The position numbers were made by a program, and so were the translations under genes. A DNA stretch of 10,793 bases from positions 1 to 10,793 of the forward strand of contig JADZBR010000034.1 in assembly GCA_020852035.1 (NCBI GenBank), read 5' to 3'. This DNA comes from Caulobacteraceae bacterium (lineage in GTDB: Bacteria > Pseudomonadota > Alphaproteobacteria > Caulobacterales > Caulobacteraceae). The notes under the pieces are model-generated. The model made no database searches. It was given only the letters and a program-made list of their open reading frames with translations, and was not told the DNA's origin. This document shows positions 6,757-10,793 of the stretch, one piece after another; the stretch's first letter is position 1, and each line of letters opens with the position of its first letter.

Positions 6757-6849
6757 CGTCCTTCGAGACGCGCTGCGCGCTCCTCAGGATGACTAAGTCA
6801 GCACCAACCTAGTCATGGTGAGGGCGGCGAAGCCGCGTCTCGAACCACG
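6757..6849. repeat. 93-bp imperfect inverted-repeat element
   Basis: Left arm 6757-6795 and right arm 6810-6849 pair around a 14-nt loop. The best-paired parts are the outer TTCGAGACGCG (6762-6772) against CGCGTCTCGAA (6834-6844) and the inner ATGACTA (6789-6795) against TAGTCAT (6810-6816), with a less exact middle. It begins 10 bp after the glycosyltransferase stop and ends 73 bp before ogt. From memory, CTTCGAGACGCGCTGCG and TCATGGTGAG sequences recur between genes in several alphaproteobacterial genomes, so this is probably a dispersed extragenic element. It may also end transcription of the glycan operon. Confidence 0.7.
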
Positions 6850-6908
6850 CACCGCCTGGCCGCCCCGCCATTTGAGTCCGAAAACAGCCAGCGCCTCTCA
6901 CGCAAGGG

Positions 6909-6916
6909 CCTATATT
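6909..6916 (+). promoter_or_regulatory. -10-like element of the ogt-alkA unit (possible leaderless start)
   Basis: CCTATATT matches the core CTANAW of the Caulobacter housekeeping -10 (GCTANAWC). It ends six bases before the ogt ATG at 6923, so RNA would begin at or next to the start codon. No Shine-Dalgarno sequence is present, which fits a leaderless message. No good -35 is seen at the right distance, so an activator may be required. Confidence 0.4.
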
Positions 6917-6922
6917 GGCCTC

Positions 6923-7462
6923 ATGACCCAAGCCCATCTCACCCTCGACCGCATGCCGACCCCGCTCGGCGAAATGCGGCTCGTCACCGACGAGGCCGGC
7001 GCGCTGCGCGGCCTCGATTGGACCGACCACGCCGAGCGCATGGACCGTCTGCTCGGCCGCTACCAGAAGAACGCCAAAATCGCAGAAGGCCGCGCGCCCA
7101 ACCGCGTGCGCCAGGCCCTGGAGGCCTACTTCGCCGGCGAGCTCTCCGCGATCGACGCGCTCCCCGTCGACAGCGGCGGCACCGAGTTCCAGCGCGCCGC
7201 CTGGAAGGCCCTGCGCCAGATCCCCGCCGGCGAGACCCGCAGCTACGGCGCCCAGGCCAAGGCCATCGGCAAGCCCGCCGCCGTCCGCGCGGTCGGCCTG
7301 GCCAACGGCGCCAACCCGGTGGGGATCGTCGTCCCCTGCCACCGGGTGATCGGCGCCAACGCCACCCTCACCGGCTACGGCGGCGGCGTCGAGCGCAAGC
7401 GCTGGCTCCTGGAACACGAAGGCGTGGAGCTGGCCCCGGCCGCCCTGCGCATCTTCCAATGA
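6923..7462 (+). CDS. ogt: Methylated-DNA--protein-cysteine S-methyltransferase (O6-alkylguanine repair)
   Basis: A 179-residue suicide repair protein that moves the alkyl group from O6-alkylguanine or O4-alkylthymine in DNA onto its own cysteine. The active site PCHRVI (138-143) has the acceptor Cys139. Before it come RSYGAQAKAIGKPAAVRAVG (106-125), the helix-turn-helix with the base-flipping Arg, and ANGANPVGIV; after it, GYGGGVERKRWLLEHEG (151-167). Length is normal for Ogt. The ATG at 6923 is chosen because residues from here align with the family, while the upstream extension to 6815 runs through the inverted repeat. The stop overlaps the next gene's ATG (ATGA), so the two repair proteins are probably made together. 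The symbol follows general usage; adaB would be an alternative. Confidence 0.93.
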   Translation: MTQAHLTLDRMPTPLGEMRLVTDEAGALRGLDWTDHAERMDRLLGRYQKNAKIAEGRAPNRVRQALEAYFAGELSAIDALPVDSGGTEFQRAAWKALRQIPAGETRSYGAQAKAIGKPAAVRAVGLANGANPVGIVVPCHRVIGANATLTGYGGGVERKRWLLEHEGVELAPAALRIFQ

Positions 7463-8958
7463 CCCTCGCCGATCTCGACTCCGAGGCCTGCTACCGCGCC
7501 CTGCAGACCCGCGACGCCCGCTTCGACGGCCGCTTCTTCACCGCCGTGCGGACCACCGGGATCTTCTGTCGTCCGGTCTGCCCGGCGCGCACGCCCAAGC
7601 AGGAGAACTGCATCTTCCTGCCCACCGCCGCGGCGGCGCACCAGATGGGTTTCCGCCCCTGCCTGCGCTGCCGCCCGGAGACCGCCCCCGGCGTCGCCGC
7701 CTGGCGCGGCTCGGCCAACACCGTGGCCCGCGCCCTGCACCTGATCGCCGAGGGCGCGCTCGACCAGAACGGCGTCGACGACCTCGCCGCCCGCCTCGGC
7801 GTCGGCGACCGTCACCTGCGCCGGCTCTTCGACAAATACGTCGGCGCCTCGCCGATCTCGGTGGCCCAGGCCCACCGCCTGCTCTTCGCCAAGCAGCTGA
7901 TCACCGACACCCGCCTGCCGATGACCGAGATCGCGCTCGCCGCCGGCTACGCCAGCGTGCGCCGCTTCAACGACGCCTTCCGCGAGGCCTACGACCGCTC
8001 GCCCAGCGAACTTCGCCGCTCCAGCGCGGGCGCCGACGCGGGAGACAAACTGATGCTCAAGCTCCCCTACAGCGCCCCCTACGACTGGGACGCCATCCTC
8101 GGCTTCCTGTCCCTGCGCGCCATCCCCGGCGTCGAGCAGGTGAAGGACGGCGCCTACCGCCGCACCTTCGCCCTCGGCGAGGCCCGCGGCGTCTTCGAGA
8201 TCCGCCCCGCCCGTGGCGAGAAGGCGCTGGCCCTCACCGTCCAGACCAGCGACATCTCCGCCCTCGCCGCCATCGTCGCCCGCGTGCGGCGCCTGTTCGA
8301 CCTCGACGCCGACATCGCCGCCATCGACGGCCACCTGTCGCAGGACCCGCTGCTCGCCCGATGGATCGAAGAGCGCCCCGGCGTCCGCGTGCCCGGCGCC
8401 TGGGACGGCTTCGAGCTCGCGGTCCGCGCCATCCTCGGCCAGCAGGTGACCGTGATCGGCGCCCGCACCCTGGCCGGCCGGCTGACCGATACGGTGGGCG
8501 AACCTCTGGCCGCCACGGCCGGCGCGGACGAGAGCCTGACGCACCTCTTCCCGACCGCCGAGCAGGTGGCGGCCATCGACCCCATCGGCATCGGCCTCAC
8601 CCGCACCCGCGCCGCCACCCTGCGCGGGATCGCCCAGGCGATGGCCGACGACCCACGGCTGCTGCGCGCCTACGAAACCCTGGAGGAGACGGTCGCCAAG
8701 CTGGAGGCCCTGCCCGGCGTCGGCGCCTGGACAGCGCACTACATCGCCATGCGGGCGCTGCGCGAGCCGGACGCCTTCCCGGCCTCCGACCTCGGCCTGC
8801 TGCGCGCCCTGGAGACGGCCGAGGGCCGCCCGAGCCCGAAGGACCTGCTGCAGCGCGCCGAAGCCTGGCGGCCCTGGCGCGCCTACGCCGCCATGCGCCT
8901 GTGGCTGCAGGGCGACCAGACGCCCGCGCCGCGCCGGAAGCCTCAGAATCAGTCATAG
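7459..8958 (+). CDS. alkA: Ada-AlkA fusion: methyl-sensing regulator and 3-methyladenine DNA glycosylase
   Basis: A 499-residue protein with four parts. Residues 8-75 form the Ada zinc domain, with Cys37, Cys41, Cys68 and Cys71 (FCRPVCP, RPCLRC) matching E. coli Ada Cys38/42/69/72; Cys37 would take methyl from phosphotriesters. Residues 84-185 are an AraC-type DNA-binding domain. Residues 200-305 resemble the AlkA N-terminal domain. Residues 315-485 are an HhH-GPD glycosylase: ILGQQV (325-330), the hairpin LPGVGAWTA (418-426) and catalytic Asp444 in SDLGLL. It should excise alkylated bases and also switch on repair genes once methylated. Fusion of these domains next to ogt is known, for example Rv1317c-Rv1316c of Mycobacterium tuberculosis, though gene order differs. 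The ATG overlaps the ogt stop by ATGA. All key residues are intact. Confidence 0.94.
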   Translation: MTLADLDSEACYRALQTRDARFDGRFFTAVRTTGIFCRPVCPARTPKQENCIFLPTAAAAHQMGFRPCLRCRPETAPGVAAWRGSANTVARALHLIAEGALDQNGVDDLAARLGVGDRHLRRLFDKYVGASPISVAQAHRLLFAKQLITDTRLPMTEIALAAGYASVRRFNDAFREAYDRSPSELRRSSAGADAGDKLMLKLPYSAPYDWDAILGFLSLRAIPGVEQVKDGAYRRTFALGEARGVFEIRPARGEKALALTVQTSDISALAAIVARVRRLFDLDADIAAIDGHLSQDPLLARWIEERPGVRVPGAWDGFELAVRAILGQQVTVIGARTLAGRLTDTVGEPLAATAGADESLTHLFPTAEQVAAIDPIGIGLTRTRAATLRGIAQAMADDPRLLRAYETLEETVAKLEALPGVGAWTAHYIAMRALREPDAFPASDLGLLRALETAEGRPSPKDLLQRAEAWRPWRAYAAMRLWLQGDQTPAPRRKPQNQS

Positions 8959-8969
8959 TCGCCACCGTC

Positions 8970-9491
8970 ATGGCGCTCGTCTTCGAAGGTTTCCCGCGGC
9001 TGCTCGAGCCCTCGGCGCTCAAGCCGGGGCGATGGTTCGCCACCAGCTACAAGCTGGAAACCCGCGTCTGCATCATGACCGACGCCGCCGAGGACGGCGT
9101 GCCGATCGTCCTCGCCTTCGGCCAGCACAAGGCCCAGCACGTCGAGTTCGAGCCGGTGCTGCTCAAGGAACTCACCGAGACCCTGCTGACGCTGGACTGC
9201 GACATCGTCTTCGCGCCCGCCGGGCCGGCCGGGCGCTTGGCCCTGCCCCTGCCCTCCAAGCGCAAGTCGCCGCACGGCGCCCTGCTGCACCTGACCGGCG
9301 GCGAGTTCGGCATCGGCATCGCCGCGCGCGGCGGCCGCTTCACGGCGGTCAGCCTGACCAGCGGCCACATCGCCGAGCGCTACGACCTGGCCTTCGACAG
9401 CTGGTCGCTCACCCTGCGGCGCGCAAACCTCGAAACCCTGATGGGCGTCTACGAGCCGGAAGCGCGGCGGCTGGCCCGCCTGGCCGGCTAG
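8970..9491 (+). CDS. Hypothetical protein, third gene of the alkylation-repair unit
   Basis: A 173-residue protein that I do not recognise. It starts at the ATG at 8970, 11 bp after the alkA stop, with no clear ribosome site, so it is probably translated from the same message. It looks soluble, with no signal peptide or membrane segment. Alternating hydrophobic patterns suggest beta strands at PIVLAF (45-50), DIVFAPA (78-84), ALLHLTGGEFGIGIAARGG (104-122) and FTAVSLTSGH (124-133), followed by helical stretches NLETLMGVYEPEARRLARLA (153-172). A basic segment PSKRKSPHG (95-103) lies in the middle. It has two cysteines (34 and 77). Codon use matches the neighbours. The link to DNA repair rests only on position. 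Its TAG stop lies inside a palindromic repeat. Confidence 0.75.
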   Translation: MALVFEGFPRLLEPSALKPGRWFATSYKLETRVCIMTDAAEDGVPIVLAFGQHKAQHVEFEPVLLKELTETLLTLDCDIVFAPAGPAGRLALPLPSKRKSPHGALLHLTGGEFGIGIAARGGRFTAVSLTSGHIAERYDLAFDSWSLTLRRANLETLMGVYEPEARRLARLAG

Positions 9492-9540
9492 AGCGTGACA
9501 GCTGCAAGTGGATACCGGTTGCGGCGGCGGTCACGCTCTA
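9489..9540. repeat. 52-bp palindromic extragenic element A
   Basis: Perfect 11-bp arms TAGAGCGTGAC (9489-9499) and GTCACGCTCTA (9530-9540) enclose a 30-nt centre containing AAGTGGATACCGGTT. The first three bases are the TAG stop of the upstream gene. From memory, elements of the form AGAGCGTGA...AAGTGG-AACCGGTT...TCACGCTCT are dispersed in many alphaproteobacterial genomes. It may form a hairpin in the 3' end of the repair-operon transcript. Confidence 0.75.
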
Positions 9541-9552
9541 AACTTTTGAAGA

Positions 9553-9604
9553 TAGACCCTTTTGATCCGGTTCAGGTGATTCCACCTGAACCGGAAAGGG
9601 TCTA
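9553..9604. repeat. 52-bp palindromic extragenic element B (strong hairpin)
   Basis: Outer 10-bp arms TAGACCCTTT (9553-9562) and AAAGGGTCTA (9595-9604), and inner 12-bp arms CCGGTTCAGGTG (9567-9578) and CACCTGAACCGG (9583-9594), surround an ATTC loop. The only flaw is a TGAT bulge (9563-9566). The last three bases are, on the minus strand, the TAG stop of the DUF883-like gene. A 22-bp stem should fold strongly from either strand, so it could act as a two-way terminator for the converging genes, though no long T-run follows. Confidence 0.8.
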
Positions 9605-9874
9605 GCGGCCGTCCTTCAGGTAGACCACGTTCGGACGCCCGGACGAGATGATGTGCCCGAGCAGGAACCCCGCGAACGCCGCCAGCCCCAGCGCCACATA
9701 GGGCCGCTCGCGCATCATCGTATCGGCCTCGCCGAACCGGACCTTGGCCTTGGCCCGTACGTCCTGGTAGGTCTCCTGCGCGCGGGCGAACACCTTCTCG
9801 GCGGTTTCGGCGATATGCAGCGAGCCGCCGTTGGCGGATTCGCGGGCGCTCTCGCCGGTGAAGTTGTCGGTCAT
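9602..9874 (-). CDS. DUF883/ElaB-like small membrane-anchored protein
   Basis: A 90-residue protein with a polar, helix-forming N-terminal part (about 20-55, with VFARAQETYQDVRAKAKVRF) and a single membrane segment near the end (about 58-77, PYVALGLAAFAGFLLGHIIS), preceded by RERP. This is the layout of the DUF883 group that includes E. coli ElaB, YqjD and YgaM, which are inner-membrane proteins, some of them bound to ribosomes and made in stationary phase. Here the tail continues a little past the membrane (RPNVVYLKDGR) instead of ending in RR. The ATG at 9872-9874 has a perfect AGGAGG seven bases upstream, so it may be well expressed. Its TAG stop is the end of palindromic element B. Role in this organism is unknown; stress or stationary-phase membrane function is a guess from the family. 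Confidence 0.8.
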   Translation of the reverse strand: MTDNFTGESARESANGGSLHIAETAEKVFARAQETYQDVRAKAKVRFGEADTMMRERPYVALGLAAFAGFLLGHIISSGRPNVVYLKDGR

Positions 9875-9880
9875 GGCCTG

Positions 9881-9886
9881 CCTCCT
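9881..9886 (-). promoter_or_regulatory. Strong ribosome binding site of the DUF883-like gene
   Basis: On the minus strand AGGAGG lies seven bases before the ATG (9872-9874). It is the best Shine-Dalgarno match in the window and fixes the start of this small gene. Confidence 0.75.
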
Positions 9887-9953
9887 GACATCTGTCGGGA
9901 CGCCAACGGCGAGCGCCGCCGCAGGTTCCCCCCTATCACATCCGCTAGCGATC

Positions 9954-9976
9954 CCTGCCGCGGCTATGGCGGCAGG
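9954..9976. repeat. Hairpin in the divergent gap before the TonB-dependent receptor
   Basis: Arms CCTGCCGC (9954-9961) and GCGGCAGG (9969-9976) pair perfectly around a 7-nt loop. It lies about midway in the 181-bp gap between two divergent genes, 79 bp before the receptor start. It could be an operator or a leader hairpin. A second perfect palindrome, CCGCCGCGGCGG, sits at 10028-10039 but is low in complexity. Confidence 0.35.
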
Positions 9977-10055
9977 TTCGCGCCTCGCAGAAGCGGCGGG
10001 ACACGCCGCCTCGGATAGGCCGTGGGACCGCCGCGGCGGCTAGGGGGAGGCAGGA

Positions 10056-10793
10056 ATGCCCGCAGATTCGATGCGCCGCTGGGCGCTGGTGATGGGCGCC
10101 TCCGCGGCGGCCCTGCTGACGGCGGAAGCCGCCCGCGCGCAGACCTCGGAGACGGCCACGGTCGAGACCCTGGTGGTCACCGCCCAGCGGCGCGAAGAGA
10201 GCGCCAACGCCGTCGGCATGGGCATCCAGGCGGTGCGCGGCGAGGTGCTGGAGCAACTGCACGTCACCGGCCCGCGCGACCTCTCGGCCTTCGCGCCGAG
10301 CTTCTCGGTCTCGCAGAGCTACCAGGGCGTGCCGACCTATACGCTGCGCGGGATCGGCTTCAACACCATCAACCTGTCGGCCACCTCGACGGTCGGCACT
10401 TATGTCGACGAGGTCGCCTACGCCTATCCCTTCCTGCTGACCGGGCCGATCTTCGACCTGGAGCGGGTCGAGGTGCTGAAAGGGCCACAGGGCACGCTCT
10501 ACGGGCGCAACACCACCGCCGGCCTGATCAACTTCGTCACCAACAAGCCGACCGAGGCGTTCTCGGCTGCGCTCGGCGGCGAGGTCGGCAACTACGAGAC
10601 CCTGAACTTCGAAGGTCACGTGAACGGCCAGATCGCGCCGGGCCTGGCCGGGCGCCTGGCCTTCCGCATGGAGAACAGCGACAAGGGCTGGCAGATCAGC
10701 AACAGCCGCGGCGAGAGCCAGGGCGAGGTCGACCGCTGGGCGGTGCGTGGCGCGCTGGCCTTCAACCCGACCGACCGGCTCTCGGTCGACGCC
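10056..10793 (+). CDS. TonB-dependent outer-membrane receptor (N-terminal part)
   Basis: The first 246 residues are visible; the frame is open at the right edge. Residues 1-28 are a signal peptide (MRRWALVMGASAAALL core) with likely cleavage after ARA. ETLVVTAQRRE (37-47) resembles a TonB box. The plug domain follows, with PTYTLRGIG (93-101), VGTYVDEVAY (113-122) and the family block LERVEVLKGPQGTLYGRN (135-152), then TTAGLINFVTNKP (153-165). From about residue 170 beta-barrel strands begin (ALGGEVGNYETLNFEG). Receptors of this type take up iron complexes, vitamins, sugars or other large nutrients using TonB-ExbBD energy. The substrate cannot be told from this part. The ATG at 10056 follows GGGGGAGG (10043-10050); an in-frame ATG at 10071 is a possible alternative. 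Confidence 0.95.
   Translation, partial: MPADSMRRWALVMGASAAALLTAEAARAQTSETATVETLVVTAQRREESANAVGMGIQAVRGEVLEQLHVTGPRDLSAFAPSFSVSQSYQGVPTYTLRGIGFNTINLSATSTVGTYVDEVAYAYPFLLTGPIFDLERVEVLKGPQGTLYGRNTTAGLINFVTNKPTEAFSAALGGEVGNYETLNFEGHVNGQIAPGLAGRLAFRMENSDKGWQISNSRGESQGEVDRWAVRGALAFNPTDRLSVDA

Noticed and set aside
6815..6922. Longer N-terminus of Ogt starting at 6815
   Set aside because: It would translate through the right arm of the inverted repeat, and the family alignment begins after the ATG at 6923.
7018..7458. N-terminal extension of the Ada-AlkA protein upstream of 7459
   Set aside because: The extension is the out-of-frame reading of ogt and is Arg/Pro-rich. The protein starting at 7459 has the Ada cysteines at almost the same residue numbers as E. 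coli Ada.
7375..8739. Minus-strand open frame of 454 codons
   Set aside because: It lies opposite the Ada-AlkA gene, whose catalytic residues are all intact; the antisense product is Gly/Ala/Val-rich with no recognisable domain.
10028..10039. Perfect 12-bp palindrome CCGCCGCGGCGG as an operator
   Set aside because: It is made only of G and C in a simple pattern and is expected by chance in DNA this GC-rich.

Overview
The window is very GC-rich DNA, with strong G/C bias at third codon positions. It looks like an alphaproteobacterial chromosome, most likely Caulobacterales (Caulobacter or Phenylobacterium type). Reasons are the codon bias, GTG and TAG use, an outer-membrane TonB-dependent receptor of the abundant Caulobacterales kind, extragenic palindromes of the sort common in alphaproteobacteria, and a possible leaderless gene. 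The genus call is inference only. There are no rRNA or tRNA genes, no CRISPR array and no recognisable insertion sequence.

Layout. Positions 2-604 (+) hold the C-terminal 200 residues of a DNA methyltransferase fused to a restriction-endonuclease-like domain, cut by the window edge. Positions 605-1068 are non-coding and carry several inverted repeats, including a perfect 18-bp palindrome. A minus-strand pair follows: a DHRS4-like short-chain dehydrogenase (1547-2308), with a candidate promoter and operator-like palindrome upstream, and a GNAT acetyltransferase (1069-1536) 10 bp downstream of it. Further along the minus strand lie a small, probably exported protein of unknown function (2425-2961) and a SAM-dependent methyltransferase with a zinc-knuckle-like N-terminus (3046-3852).

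Divergent from that methyltransferase is a compact plus-strand cassette (3954-6747): a Wzm-type ABC-2 permease, a Wzt-type ATPase without a carbohydrate-binding tail, and a GT4 glycosyltransferase, separated by 11 and 5 bp. Together they suggest synthesis and export of a surface polysaccharide such as O-antigen. A 93-bp imperfect inverted repeat follows the cassette.

The next plus-strand unit is for alkylation-damage repair: an Ogt/MGMT methyltransferase (6923-7462), an Ada-AlkA fusion overlapping it by ATGA (7459-8958), and a 173-residue protein of unknown function 11 bp further on (8970-9491). A -10-like box sits so close to the ogt start that the message may be leaderless.

This unit ends against a convergent small DUF883/ElaB-like membrane protein (9602-9874, -). 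The 114-bp junction consists of two different 52-bp palindromic elements, and each supplies the TAG stop codon of its neighbouring gene. At the right edge a TonB-dependent receptor begins (10056 onward, +) and runs off the window after 246 codons.

Most of the window is ordinary chromosome. The items most worth follow-up are the palindromes at the convergent stops, the unknown third gene of the repair operon, and the altered endonuclease motif in the methyltransferase fusion. No clearly new multi-gene system was found.
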